Positions 25,059 through 34,120 of a stretch of DNA of 64,000 nt are shown here, piece by piece. How positions within the stretch are numbered: the stretch's first letter is position 1; every line of letters starts with the position of its first letter. Made by a program: the position numbers and the translations under genes. The notes below the pieces were generated by a model. It made no database searches, was not told where the DNA came from, and saw only the letters and a program-made list of their open reading frames with translations. Source of the stretch: Aquimarina amphilecti (lineage in GTDB: Bacteria; Bacteroidota; Bacteroidia; Flavobacteriales; Flavobacteriaceae); assembly GCF_900109375.1 (NCBI RefSeq), contig NZ_FOAB01000002.1, positions 62,001 through 126,000 of the forward strand, given 5' to 3'.

Positions 25059-26060
25059 CTATGGTACTTCAATTTCATTTACAATCTTGTTAATGATATC
25101 TTCAGAGGTTACATTTTCAGCTTCAGCTTCATAAGTGATACCTATACGGTGACGCAATACATCATGTACTACCGCACGAACATCTTCTGGAATTACATAT
25201 CCTCTTCTTTTTATAAAAGCAAAACATTTAGCTGCAGTCGCCAAATTAATACTTCCACGTGGAGATGCACCAAAACTGATTAGTGGCTTTAAATCTTCAA
25301 GACCATACTTCTCAGGATAACGAGTAGCAAAAATGATATCCAAAATATATTTTTCTATCTTTTCATCCATGTACACTTCTCTTACCGCTTTTTGAGCTGT
25401 AAGAATCTGTTCAATAGACACTACAGGATTTACTTTTTCAAAACTACCCTTAAGATTAGCTCTTACAATTAACTGTTCTTCTTCTAACTTAGGATAATCA
25501 ATTACTGTTTTTAGCATAAAACGGTCAACCTGGGCTTCTGGTAATGGATATGTTCCTTCCTGCTCTACCGGATTCTGAGTTGCCATTACTAAAAACGGTT
25601 TATCTAATATAAACGTTTCATCTCCAATAGTTACCTGCTTTTCTTGCATAGCTTCTAATAAAGCACTCTGCACCTTAGCTGGGGCACGGTTGATCTCATC
25701 AGCCAGCACAAAATTTGCGAAAATTGGCCCTTTCTTGATTGAGAAGTCATTCTCCTTCATATTATAAATCAATGTACCTGTAACATCTGCAGGTAATAAA
25801 TCCGGAGTAAACTGTATACGGCTAAAACTTCCGTGAACAGCTTTAGACAATGTATTAATTGCCAAAGTTTTTGCTAATCCTGGAACACCCTCTAACAAAA
25901 TATGTCCTTGTCCCAGCAATCCAATTAGCAAACGTTCCACCATGTGTTTCTGACCTACGATTACCTTATTAATCTCTAATGCAAGTAAATCTACGAATGC
26001 AGATTCTCTCTGTATTTTCTCATTGATTGAAGCAATATCAATAGAACTATTTTCTTCCAT
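25059..26060 (-). CDS. MoxR family AAA+ ATPase, first gene of the Bat operon
   Basis: A 333-residue cytoplasmic ATPase with Walker A GVPGLAKT (58-65), Walker B LADEINRAP (119-127) and a sensor region MATQNPVEQEGTYPLPEAQVDRFM. MoxR ATPases act as chaperones for VWA-domain complexes, here BatA and BatB. It opens a nine-gene minus-strand operon running to batE at 16220. A clear promoter was not found in the 260 bases upstream, which also hold a candidate structured RNA for the divergent gene. Confidence 0.95.
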   Translation of the reverse strand: MEENSSIDIASINEKIQRESAFVDLLALEINKVIVGQKHMVERLLIGLLGQGHILLEGVPGLAKTLAINTLSKAVHGSFSRIQFTPDLLPADVTGTLIYNMKENDFSIKKGPIFANFVLADEINRAPAKVQSALLEAMQEKQVTIGDETFILDKPFLVMATQNPVEQEGTYPLPEAQVDRFMLKTVIDYPKLEEEQLIVRANLKGSFEKVNPVVSIEQILTAQKAVREVYMDEKIEKYILDIIFATRYPEKYGLEDLKPLISFGASPRGSINLATAAKCFAFIKRRGYVIPEDVRAVVHDVLRHRIGITYEAEAENVTSEDIINKIVNEIEVP

Positions 26061-26197
26061 CTATTCTTTTTTTTAAAAGCGTGAATTTAACATTCATGTT
26101 TCAGCATTGCAAATTGTTAAATTATTTTTCTTCTCCTTGTTAATTATAGGTTAAATGTGTCTTCTTAAAATACGCTTACGCCCAAATTTTACAGTAT

Positions 26198-26303
26198 ATT
26201 TAGATCTTTTTACTGAAAAAGCGGACGTAACAATTTACATCGCCCTTAGCGATGATGTTTCTAAAAGACGAAAGTCTCTATGTTATGTTGCAAAAATCTA
26301 AAT
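26198..26303 (+). ncRNA. Candidate structured leader RNA (nested stems, three-way junction)
   Basis: Four pairings nest consistently on the + strand. An outer 12-bp stem with one bulged C pairs 26198-26210 with 26292-26303. A 9-bp stem (two G-U) pairs 26224-26232 with 26281-26289. Hairpin CATCGC/GCGATG is at 26238-26254, and hairpin AGAC/GTCT at 26266-26277 carries a GAAA tetraloop. The two hairpins sit side by side inside the inner stem, making a three-way junction. The element ends 17 bases before the ATG of the SDR gene. The GNRA loop favours the + strand. It could be a cis-regulatory RNA or an independent small RNA; I do not match it to a known family. Confidence 0.45.
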
Positions 26304-26320
26304 GAAAAATCATCAATTTT

Positions 26321-27073
26321 ATGAAAACAGCATTAATAACTGGAGCTACAAGTGGTATAGGAAAGTCTACGGCTTATGAATTCGCCAAAAACCATATAAA
26401 TCTAATACTTTGTGGAAGACGACAAGAACGATTAGATCAAATGAAATCTGAGTTAGGTAGCAATGTAAAAGTTCATACACTATGTTTTGATGTTCGGGAT
26501 AAAGAAAATGTTTTTAAAAACATAGAAAATTTGCCTCTAGAGTTTAGCAAAATAGACATATTGATTAATAATGCGGGAAATGCTCATGGTCTTGATCCAA
26601 TTCAGACTGGAAATTTGGATGATTGGGATGCTATGTTGGATATTAATGTGAAAGGATTATTGTATGTTTCTAAAGCAATAATTCCAAAAATGATTTCGCA
26701 AAAATCTGGTCATATCATTAATATCGGCTCTATAGCGGGTAAAGAAGTTTATCCTAACGGAAATGTATATTGTGCCAGTAAACACGCAGTTGATGCTATC
26801 AATAAAGGAATGCAAATAGATCTTAATAAACATGGGATTAAGGTTGGCGCAATTCATCCAGGATTAGTAGAAACAGAATTCAGTAATGTCAGGTTTAAAG
26901 GAGATGATCATAAAGCCGACACTGTTTATAATGGTTTTGATCCTTTGCGACCAGAAGACATTGCCGATATTATTAATTTTGTAATTACTAGACCTTATCA
27001 CGTAAATATTGCTGATCTTGTAGTTTTTCCGACTGCACAGGCAAACAGTACAATTGTAAACAAAAGTTTATAA
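26321..27073 (+). CDS. Short-chain dehydrogenase/reductase (YdfG-like)
   Basis: A 250-residue classical SDR. It has the NAD(P)-binding TGATSGIG (7-14), an Arg-rich segment CGRRQERL (31-38) that favours NADP, NNAG (83-86), and the catalytic Ser137, Tyr150 and Lys154 (YCASK). The nearest characterised relatives are YdfG/serine 3-dehydrogenase-type enzymes that oxidise 3-hydroxy acids or reduce their semialdehydes; the substrate here is inferred only. It lies directly behind the candidate structured RNA. Confidence 0.9.
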   Translation: MKTALITGATSGIGKSTAYEFAKNHINLILCGRRQERLDQMKSELGSNVKVHTLCFDVRDKENVFKNIENLPLEFSKIDILINNAGNAHGLDPIQTGNLDDWDAMLDINVKGLLYVSKAIIPKMISQKSGHIINIGSIAGKEVYPNGNVYCASKHAVDAINKGMQIDLNKHGIKVGAIHPGLVETEFSNVRFKGDDHKADTVYNGFDPLRPEDIADIINFVITRPYHVNIADLVVFPTAQANSTIVNKSL

Positions 27074-27157
27074 TTTCTTTATCCCCAAGGTATTGATTGC
27101 TCGATAAAAATACCTAAGTTTATATAGGGAAAAAGAATATTACGATATGTATGAGGG

Positions 27158-28297
27158 ATGATTAATAAACGGCTTTTAATAAAAAATCTTTTAGCGCATA
27201 ATGATGAGAATAGTTTTTACGACAAAAAACGCAAGCTCAATATTGGCGAAAAAGAAGGTAAAGCTAAATTTCTAAAGCATATCTGTGCTCTTTCCAATTC
27301 CAATCCTAAAAACAACTCATATATTGTTATTGGCGTTGAAGATGAAGATAATCAGATAATAGGAGTAGACTTTTTTGATGATAGTAAAATTCAAAATCTG
27401 GTGAATGCCTATCTTTCGAATCCTCCAATTGTAGCTTATGAAAACATTCCGTTCCCTCATTTACCTGGTGACAAAGTGGTAGGACTAGTATCGATTCGTT
27501 CACAAGAAGGAAAATTATGCTCTCTTCGTAAAAACATCTGGAAATATTATGGCGGAAGCGTGTTTTTTAGAGATGGAAGCATCAGTATGCCTAAAGTATT
27601 TGATATAGAAATCAAAGATGTCAATTCAGAAATTGTAGACTCTATAGAAAGCCATGCTCAAAACAATATTGAATTAACATTAGACGGAGTATTTGATTTT
27701 ATGAGCTCTCGAAAAGATTACAATCCAACATATAAAGTATTTAAAGAATACTTTGTAGTATGCTGGTCTGCTAAAGAAAAAAGAGTAAATGAAGAGATAT
27801 ACTACTCTAGAGTTGATATTGCATTAATTAATGAACAAGTAAAATTATTTTATTCTCAATTTGATGAGGTAAGTATTTCCATTACTGATGAAGAGTTTAA
27901 AATTATAGAATATGTCCAACTCGGACTACAGGACAACTATGATTATTATCCTTTAGAGGAAGTCACTATAAAGTTTAAGAATAATGTGAGCTACGATATT
28001 GAAAGCAGACTATTATTCAAACCTCCACAATTTGATCGCAAAACTTTACATCATCTTTATAACAGTAATAACGCCTTAATAGAGAAGTTAAAAAAGAAAA
28101 TGCCGCTAACAAAAAATGAACAAAAAGATATTCTAAACCTTCCTGTGACTTATTTATTATGTTATTTTAATGATTTTAGTGAAGCAAAAGATAAATTAGA
28201 AGAAGCTAAACCTTACCTAAAAAACTATCTTGATAATAAAGTATATTCACTATATAAAGAAAGTATGAGGATCTTGAGAAAAGTAAGGTACAATTAA
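27158..28297 (+). CDS. AlbA_2 (Schlafen-type) domain protein, putative nucleic acid or ATP binding
   Basis: A 379-residue soluble protein. The first ~140 residues match the AlbA_2/Schlafen-AAA_4-type domain: an early EGK-rich segment, FLKHICALSNSNPKNNSYIVIGVEDEDNQIIGVDF, and a later VVGLVSIRSQEGKLCSLRK. The remaining 240 residues carry no motif I recognise. Proteins with this domain are often annotated as ATP-binding or as DNA-binding regulators. It is 84 bases after the SDR gene on the same strand and probably ends at the long hairpin downstream. I know of many flavobacterial homologues but no assigned role. Confidence 0.78.
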   Translation: MINKRLLIKNLLAHNDENSFYDKKRKLNIGEKEGKAKFLKHICALSNSNPKNNSYIVIGVEDEDNQIIGVDFFDDSKIQNLVNAYLSNPPIVAYENIPFPHLPGDKVVGLVSIRSQEGKLCSLRKNIWKYYGGSVFFRDGSISMPKVFDIEIKDVNSEIVDSIESHAQNNIELTLDGVFDFMSSRKDYNPTYKVFKEYFVVCWSAKEKRVNEEIYYSRVDIALINEQVKLFYSQFDEVSISITDEEFKIIEYVQLGLQDNYDYYPLEEVTIKFKNNVSYDIESRLLFKPPQFDRKTLHHLYNSNNALIEKLKKKMPLTKNEQKDILNLPVTYLLCYFNDFSEAKDKLEEAKPYLKNYLDNKVYSLYKESMRILRKVRYN

Positions 28298-28313
28298 AAT
28301 ATAAGTCATGCAT

Positions 28314-28362
28314 TTTAAAATAAATAAGAGGAGATAAAATGTCTCCTCTTATTTATTTTAAA
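28314..28362. terminator. Long bidirectional terminator
   Basis: Perfect 21-bp inverted repeat (28314-28334 with 28342-28362) around a 7-base loop, with a GC-containing core (GAGGAGA/TCTCCTC) and A/T-only feet. It lies between two convergent genes. Confidence 0.85.
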
Positions 28363-28369
28363 GTTTTAA

Positions 28370-29275
28370 TTATTGTTGCAATAAGTCAAAAATTTGTTGT
28401 GGATAAGGACTATTAAACATGGCTCCGTGACCACCCGTATCAATTTCTATCACCTTAGCCATTCTATTACTAAGAAATGTTTTTTCCTCAGTCAACAATC
28501 CTCCTGTTTGAAAATCGTCCTTAGCAAACACATAAATTACATTGGACAAATTCCCTGATGTAATCTTTGAAGAAAAACGTTCACCACCGATAGCCCCTAA
28601 AAACGAAAAAATAGATGGACACGATTGTTTTATGTCGTTATATTCTTCCAAAAGATCTGTCCTATCTTCTTCTTTAGGTGTCGTTCCATTTAAAAAATAA
28701 TAAGGATTCCCTTGCAAAAAATTATCAGGTACTTCTGGCTGCATTTCTAAGCGAGCTGCCATAATTACAAATTTATCCGCTGTAGTATTTCCTTTCTCCG
28801 CGATATACTTTGTTACTAAAAACCCACCAAACGAATGTCCCATTACATATACTTTCTTTCCTTTAGCTTTAAAATTCTTAATAACTCTATCTAACATCTC
28901 TATACTAACTTTGTTTTCTAAATCAGCTTGTTCCTTTTTCAATGCTTCGTTCATACATAAATCATTATTAAGTGTAAGCGCTTGATGCATATATACTCTG
29001 TAATAATTTTTAAATAAATCATTATAATCTGTATTAAAGGTTCCGTTAAGCTCAAAATATTCATCATCTAATTCCTTATCCGGCCCTCCTTGTTCGTAGA
29101 TAAGAACTGTATCGGCACTCTCACTTCCTTTAGCACTAAATAATTTTGTAATATCATCTGGTATTTTGGTAAGCGCATTTTGTATGTCTGATTCTTCTAA
29201 CTGCACTGCATCGTCATCGCTACTACAATTGACTAATAACAAAGCAATAGTAAACACATAAATTATTTTTTTCAT
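28370..29275 (-). CDS. Alpha/beta hydrolase lipoprotein
   Basis: Start chosen at 29275, which gives a lipoprotein signal peptide with lipobox LLVNC (Cys17) followed by SSDDD; the acidic residues after the Cys match the Bacteroidetes surface lipoprotein export signal. The 301-residue protein has a nucleophile elbow GHSFGG and a late His in GGHGAMFNSP, as expected for a Ser-His catalytic pair. Substrate unknown; predicted to be on the outer membrane surface. It is monocistronic and convergent with the AlbA_2 gene. Confidence 0.78.
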   Translation of the reverse strand: MKKIIYVFTIALLLVNCSSDDDAVQLEESDIQNALTKIPDDITKLFSAKGSESADTVLIYEQGGPDKELDDEYFELNGTFNTDYNDLFKNYYRVYMHQALTLNNDLCMNEALKKEQADLENKVSIEMLDRVIKNFKAKGKKVYVMGHSFGGFLVTKYIAEKGNTTADKFVIMAARLEMQPEVPDNFLQGNPYYFLNGTTPKEEDRTDLLEEYNDIKQSCPSIFSFLGAIGGERFSSKITSGNLSNVIYVFAKDDFQTGGLLTEEKTFLSNRMAKVIEIDTGGHGAMFNSPYPQQIFDLLQQ

Positions 29276-29519
29276 TTTGGATAAATTTTTACAAAAGTCA
29301 TCTTGACTTTTTTGATTTATATTATGTTCCCAAAACACATAACCTTCAAAATACCCTAAAGAAATTTTCAAATATTTTATTCTTTCTTAATTCTAATATT
29401 ATTTACATCTGAACTCTTATAAATAATATTCAAAAAAAATAACATTTAACTACTCTGTAATACCTTTAAAAATGTTGTAAAATAGTATCTTCAAGTCCTC
29501 TTAAAATCAAAAATATAAA

Positions 29520-30248
29520 ATGAGCAGAAATCTTGTTATTGGAGATATGCATGGAGCATTAAAAGCTCTAAAACAATTAATTAAAAAAGCTAGTATAGAT
29601 ACTGATGACACCATAATTTTTCTTGGTGATTATGTTGATGGATGGACCGATAGCGCTTCGCTAGTTTCGTTTCTTATAGAATTGCAAAAAACACATAACT
29701 GCATATTTATAAGAGGCAATCATGATGAACTCTGTTATACTTGGTTAAAGGAAAAAAAATACAATCCTGAATGGATAAAACATGGAGGTCAAGCAACCAT
29801 TGATTCTTATATGGAATTGACAAAACATGAGATAGAAACCCATCTTCATTTTTATGAAAATCTCATAAATTACCATATAGATGATCATAATCGATTATAC
29901 CTGCACGCAGGTTTTACCAATATTCATGGACCTCATCGAGAATATTTTAGTAAATTATTCTACTGGGATCGAACTTTATGGGAAACCGCTCTGTCTATTG
30001 ACCCAAAACTTACAAAAACAGATCTCACTTACCCAAAAAGACTTTTACTTTTTGAAGAAATTTATATTGGCCACACACCTGTAACCAGAATAAACAAAAC
30101 AACGCCTGTAAATGCAACCTGTATTTGGAATATGGATACCGGAGCAGCTTTTAAAGGTCCCCTTACCGTGATGGATATAGATACTAAAGAATTTTGGCAA
30201 AGCGACCCTGTTTATAATCTTTATCCTGATGAAAGTGGAAGGAATTAA
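29520..30248 (+). CDS. Metallophosphoesterase, PP2A-like serine/threonine phosphatase family
   Basis: A 242-residue cytoplasmic enzyme with the metal-binding motifs in order: GDMHG (Asp9, His11), GDYVDG (Asp37), RGNHDE (Asn67, His68), then His in YLHAGF and in YIGHTP. This is the bacterial PrpA/ApaH-like phosphatase arrangement; substrates may be phosphoproteins or dinucleoside tetraphosphates. It ends at the terminator at 30278-30305. No operon partner is obvious. Confidence 0.9.
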   Translation: MSRNLVIGDMHGALKALKQLIKKASIDTDDTIIFLGDYVDGWTDSASLVSFLIELQKTHNCIFIRGNHDELCYTWLKEKKYNPEWIKHGGQATIDSYMELTKHEIETHLHFYENLINYHIDDHNRLYLHAGFTNIHGPHREYFSKLFYWDRTLWETALSIDPKLTKTDLTYPKRLLLFEEIYIGHTPVTRINKTTPVNATCIWNMDTGAAFKGPLTVMDIDTKEFWQSDPVYNLYPDESGRN

Positions 30249-30277
30249 AAATCGTACTTTATAAAAAAGTCAACTTT

Positions 30278-30305
30278 AAATCGCTTTAACGAGCGATTTT
30301 TTTAT
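30278..30305 (+). terminator. Rho-independent terminator
   Basis: Stem AAATCGCT/AGCGATTT (30278-30285 with 30292-30299) and a following T run, 29 bases after the metallophosphoesterase stop. Confidence 0.75.
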
Positions 30306-30359
30306 GCATTATGTTTACCTAATCAAGTGTTATAACACTAAATAGAAAAACTATCAAAA

Positions 30360-31046
30360 ATGAAAATGCATATACCAAATCTCTTTATTTACGTGATTCC
30401 GTGTATACTGCTTAATTCCTGCACATCTGCATATGTCCCTAACACTATAAATACACCTCTATTTAATGAAAAAGGAGAAATTCAAGTAGCAATTCATTCA
30501 GGTACTTCTGGACTTGATCCTCAATTATCGTATGCAATTACAAATCACATTGGATTACAGTTGAATGGAAATTATTTTATGAATGCTTCTAATGTTAGCG
30601 GTAAAATATTTGATCATTATTATGCAGAAATCGCACCTGGATATTACTCAAAAATAAACAGCATTTTTAGGTTTGAAACCTATGGCGGGTTTGGTTTAGG
30701 GAAAATGGAAGTAGAAAGAGAAAACGAGCTTTGGGATGTAAACACAGATATTAACCTCAATAGAATTTTTATACAATCATCAATTGGTTTAACAAATGAT
30801 ATTGTAGACACCAGCTTTACAACACGATTTGCTGTAGTAAATCTTAATCAAAATTCAGTTAAAAGAACTGGATTATTTATAGAACCTGTATTAACTACTA
30901 AAGTGGGATATAAATACGTAAAAGCTGTCTTTCAATTTGGTTTCTCCTTTGATTTAGATACTAATAATATCTATTTCAGAAACAGTCAACCACTTCTTTT
31001 ATCAATCGGAATTCAAATAAATCCTCATAAAATTTTTAATCTTTAA
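30360..31046 (+). CDS. Outer-membrane beta-barrel-like lipoprotein
   Basis: A 228-residue protein with a lipobox LLNSC (Cys21) and a mature part made of alternating beta strands ending in a hydrophobic, aromatic strand (LLLSIGIQI). The pattern resembles small outer-membrane barrel proteins such as the OmpW/porin-like hypothetical proteins of Bacteroidetes; the lipobox would make it a lipoprotein. It is followed 13 bases later by a secreted protein, so the two probably form an operon of unknown envelope role. Confidence 0.6.
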   Translation: MKMHIPNLFIYVIPCILLNSCTSAYVPNTINTPLFNEKGEIQVAIHSGTSGLDPQLSYAITNHIGLQLNGNYFMNASNVSGKIFDHYYAEIAPGYYSKINSIFRFETYGGFGLGKMEVERENELWDVNTDINLNRIFIQSSIGLTNDIVDTSFTTRFAVVNLNQNSVKRTGLFIEPVLTTKVGYKYVKAVFQFGFSFDLDTNNIYFRNSQPLLLSIGIQINPHKIFNL

Positions 31047-31059
31047 ATTCTCCAATATC

Positions 31060-31746
31060 ATGAAAAATATATTTTATCTGATCGTACTAATCACAATAAC
31101 TATTAATGCTCAAAATAATTGTAGCCAATTTTATCCTTCTAAAGAAGGTACTAAAATTACAATCCAACATTTCAACAAGAAAAACAAACTCACATCAGAA
31201 ACAAATTATGAGGTTTTAGAAGTCAATTCCTCAGGGTCTGATTCTAAAATTAAAATGAATATGTCAGTAAATGATTCTAAAAAACAAAAAATCATTGCTG
31301 AAACACAATTTACCGCAATCTGTAATGGAGGCACCACAACATTAGACCCTGAATCTATAATTTCCCCAGGATTATTTAAACAATACAAAGACATGGAATA
31401 TAGTATTGAAGGAATAGGCATTGACATCCCAAACTCAATCAGCGTGGGACAACAATTACCTGACGGACAAGTAACTATGTCGGTTGATGCCGGTATAATG
31501 AGTATTGATATGACAGTAGACTTAAAAAAACGAAAAGTCGAATCTAAAGAAAGGGTTACTACATCTGCTGGGTCATTTGATTGTTATGTAATCACTTATA
31601 TTAATGAAACCAACATGAGTATGGGTATGAAACAAATTTTTCATGTAAAACAATGGGTTTCTAAAGGTGTTGGTCTAGTCCAGCAAGAAACTACGAAGGC
31701 CAATGGAAAGTTATTAAGCAAATCTGTTCTTTCTAGAATACAATAG
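31060..31746 (+). CDS. Secreted TapB/DUF3108-like protein
   Basis: A 228-residue protein with a signal peptide (MKNIFYLIVLITITINAQN) and a beta-rich mature part. The segments FYPSKEGTKITIQHFNKKNKLTSETNYEV and CYVITYINETNMSM...VKQWVSKGVGLVQQE follow the pattern of Bacteroidetes DUF3108-like (TapB) proteins, which are predicted periplasmic lipocalin-like folds of unknown role. It is the second gene of a two-gene unit ended by the terminator at 31770-31795. Confidence 0.65.
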   Translation: MKNIFYLIVLITITINAQNNCSQFYPSKEGTKITIQHFNKKNKLTSETNYEVLEVNSSGSDSKIKMNMSVNDSKKQKIIAETQFTAICNGGTTTLDPESIISPGLFKQYKDMEYSIEGIGIDIPNSISVGQQLPDGQVTMSVDAGIMSIDMTVDLKKRKVESKERVTTSAGSFDCYVITYINETNMSMGMKQIFHVKQWVSKGVGLVQQETTKANGKLLSKSVLSRIQ

Positions 31747-31769
31747 TTTAACTTAAAATCTTGGTTTAG

Positions 31770-31795
31770 GAGAGCCTATAATTAGGTTCTCTTTT
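31770..31795 (+). terminator. Rho-independent terminator
   Basis: Stem of 9 bp with one G-U pair (31770-31778 with 31783-31791), loop TAAT, and a TTTT tail on the + strand, 24 bases after the TapB-like gene stop. Confidence 0.7.
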
Positions 31796-31817
31796 CTGCA
31801 CATAGAACAGAAGGGTT

Positions 31818-32531
31818 TTATACTGATACAACCTCATCGTCATGCAATAACTCTTCTTGTCGTAAACGTAATAAAATCTGAGCAACTGCAACTGTATCTT
31901 TTTCACAATAAATTACAATTCGGTCTATATCGTTTTCTTCATAATAAACCTGTCGTACCTGACTACCATCGATATCATCTTTAGGAGAAGGAATTCCTAA
32001 AACATTGGTAAGTAATTTTAATGAAGTATAATGTTTATAATCCCCAAATTTCCATAGATCCAAGGTATCCAGATGTGGAACTTCCCAAGGTTTTTTACCA
32101 AACAGATTTAGCTTAAATGGTAAGCTGATATTATGAATAATCATTCTTCTAGCTATATATGGAAAATCAAATTCTTTACCATTATGTGCACAAAGTAAAT
32201 GATGTGGATGATTAAAATGTGTTTCTAATAAATTTTTGAAATCTACCAACAGTTGTTTCTCTTCTCCGTAAAAGGAGGTTGTTCTAAAAGATCTTGTTTC
32301 TCCTTTAAAAGTAAAATACCCAACAGAAATACATACAATTTTTCCGAACTCTGCCCAAATTCCTGCTCGATCATAAAATTCTTCTGGAGAAAATTCTTCT
32401 TTACGTTGATATTTAGTTTTATCAGCCCACAGATACTTCATATCATCAGTAAGTCCTTCAAAATTCTCTTGTTCCGGAACCGTTTCTATATCTAAAAATA
32501 GAATATGTTCTAAATTAATCTTATGAAGCAT
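31818..32531 (-). CDS. 3'-5' exonuclease of the PolB-like (DNA_pol_B_exo2) family
   Basis: A 237-residue DEDD-type exonuclease domain. Motif Exo I is LFLDIETVP (Asp14, Glu16), Exo II is HNGKEFDFPYIARR (Asp122) and Exo III is YCEKDTVAVAQ (Asp212), which match the predicted 3'-5' exonuclease family related to PolB proofreading domains (PF10108). Stand-alone versions are common in Bacteroidetes and may act in DNA or RNA trimming. It overlaps the preceding serine hydrolase gene by 11 bases. Confidence 0.88.
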   Translation of the reverse strand: MLHKINLEHILFLDIETVPEQENFEGLTDDMKYLWADKTKYQRKEEFSPEEFYDRAGIWAEFGKIVCISVGYFTFKGETRSFRTTSFYGEEKQLLVDFKNLLETHFNHPHHLLCAHNGKEFDFPYIARRMIIHNISLPFKLNLFGKKPWEVPHLDTLDLWKFGDYKHYTSLKLLTNVLGIPSPKDDIDGSQVRQVYYEENDIDRIVIYCEKDTVAVAQILLRLRQEELLHDDEVVSV

Positions 32532-33675
32532 TCTCTAACATTTTATAAGCTTCTTCGATATAAATGAAAAAGTCTTCGCTAAAAGATCCTTGTGGTCCTC
32601 CTCTATGATGTCCAAGGCGCACAATAATCACGTTATCCTCAGGAATAGTAATTACATATTGTCCTAAAATTCCACGCATCACAAAAATATCCTTACTTAA
32701 ATGATCGGATAACCAAAATCCATATCCGTACATATCATCGTTTTCAAAACGTTTTTGGGTTGCTATTTTAGTAAACTCTTTTGGTAGTATTTGCTTTCCG
32801 TTAAACTCTCCATCATTTTTAAACAGCACTCCAAAACGAGCAAAATCCCTCGCATTACTAGCAATACAACAATAGGTTTTCTCCATACCACTATCTTCAC
32901 TATCAACTTGCCATAAAGCATCTTGTTCCATACCCATAGGTTTCCAAAAACTTTCGCTTAAATATTGTGATAAAGTCTTGCCTGTTGCTTTTTCTATCAC
33001 CATTCCTAGTAGTTGTGTACTCCCACTTAAATATTCAAACTCCTTACCAGGCTCGTTCACTACTTCCAACCCATTCATTACATCTCTTAATTCTGGGTCA
33101 TAATATGCTCTTGCGGTTATAGAAAAAGGGCTTGTATAATGCTCTGTCCAATTTAACCCAGATGACATAGATGAAAGATCTCCTACAGTTGTTTTAGCAG
33201 CTAATCCTTCAGAGAATTTTGGCAAAAAATCTCCAATTGGTTGATCCAGATTTTTGATATAACCATCCATAATTGCTTTTCCTAGCAAGGCCGTTGTAAT
33301 ACTTTTTGCCATAGAAAAAGAATTTGTCTTAGACTCCGTACCATAACCTTCTGCATAATCTTCATACCATATCTCTTCATTTTTAATAATCATAAATGCT
33401 ACTGTTCCCATTGCATCATTAGTGGTCTTTAATCTTTCTGTTGGAGTCATGGTATTGTAATTTGCATGTAATTTCCATGGAATTGGTTTATCTCCTTTTT
33501 CTACTACGTGATTATCAAAATATGTGTAATCATCTATATATGCTGTGGTATGCCCTGTCATATATACAACACGAACTCCTTTTAAAATATAATCATAATC
33601 AAAAATGTATAGCAAAACCACACAAAGTAGCACAATAGCCAGAAGACCTTTTAAAAGTTTTTTGATAATTTTCAT
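32521..33675 (-). CDS. Serine hydrolase of the beta-lactamase/penicillin-binding family
   Basis: A 384-residue protein with an N-terminal membrane anchor (about 8-26) and a class C beta-lactamase-type fold. The catalytic SxxK is SMAKS (Ser121, Lys124) and a YGYGFW region follows later. Such proteins are peptidases or esterases (EstB, D-aminopeptidase types) more often than true beta-lactamases. It probably faces the periplasm. It is followed by the exonuclease with an 11-base overlap; the functional link, if any, is unclear. Confidence 0.85.
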   Translation of the reverse strand: MKIIKKLLKGLLAIVLLCVVLLYIFDYDYILKGVRVVYMTGHTTAYIDDYTYFDNHVVEKGDKPIPWKLHANYNTMTPTERLKTTNDAMGTVAFMIIKNEEIWYEDYAEGYGTESKTNSFSMAKSITTALLGKAIMDGYIKNLDQPIGDFLPKFSEGLAAKTTVGDLSSMSSGLNWTEHYTSPFSITARAYYDPELRDVMNGLEVVNEPGKEFEYLSGSTQLLGMVIEKATGKTLSQYLSESFWKPMGMEQDALWQVDSEDSGMEKTYCCIASNARDFARFGVLFKNDGEFNGKQILPKEFTKIATQKRFENDDMYGYGFWLSDHLSKDIFVMRGILGQYVITIPEDNVIIVRLGHHRGGPQGSFSEDFFIYIEEAYKMLENAS

Positions 33676-34092
33676 CTACATTAAAAATTTTAATCCTCTA
33701 AGGTATGAAAAATTAAATCCCTGCTCAGAACAAAAAAAAATGCCCGTTAAAACGGGCATTTTAATTAAAGATAAACAATTATTATGACGATAATTTAATT
33801 CGATTAGGTTATAATAGTGTAGATATATAACTTATAAGAATGCTTGTTGAGTTTGTGTTATTTTTTTGAAATATCAGTTTAATATTTCACATCTTTTATT
33901 TATAAGCTACATCTAAAAACAGAAATCTATAATTAGGGCATATGTATTACAAAATAAAGTCTCACTAAAAGCTAATCCAAGTAAACTAAAGACTATTAAT
34001 CGCTATTTCAAATTTAGGAGTTATTTGTTTCAATTCTTTTCAGGAATATTTTTTTGGTATGATTGAATGTATAAAACGCAGATTTTAATGTA
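33676..34092. other. Long intergenic region without gene
   Basis: About 420 AT-rich bases between two co-directional minus-strand genes. It holds one strong terminator (33737-33762). I found no open reading frame longer than a dozen codons with a credible start on either strand, no tRNA and no repeat. It may carry a small RNA ending at the terminator, which cannot be shown by eye. Confidence 0.5.
33731..33762 (-). terminator. Strong terminator, about 380 bases past the LytTR operon
   Basis: Perfect 12-bp stem AAAATGCCCGTT/AACGGGCATTTT (33737-33748 with 33751-33762) followed on the minus strand by nine T in total. It points toward minus-strand transcription, yet the nearest upstream stop codon is 380 bases away at 34142. 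Confidence 0.85.
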
Positions 34093-34120
34093 TGAGCAGA
34101 CAATCTTTGTATCGTGCTCA
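34093..34120. repeat. Inverted repeat after the response regulator gene
   Basis: Arms TGAGCA/TGCTCA (34093-34098 with 34115-34120) enclose a second hairpin ACAA/TTGT (34100-34103 with 34107-34110). It lies 22 bases past the LytTR gene stop. There is no T run, so it would be a weak terminator or an RNA stability element. Confidence 0.4.

Noticed and set aside
32521-33675. True beta-lactamase controlled by the BlaI/M56 pair
   Set aside because: It is 28 kb away and has the SxxK fold shared with many peptidases and esterases; no BlaI-type palindrome AAACTAA/TTAGTTT was seen before it.
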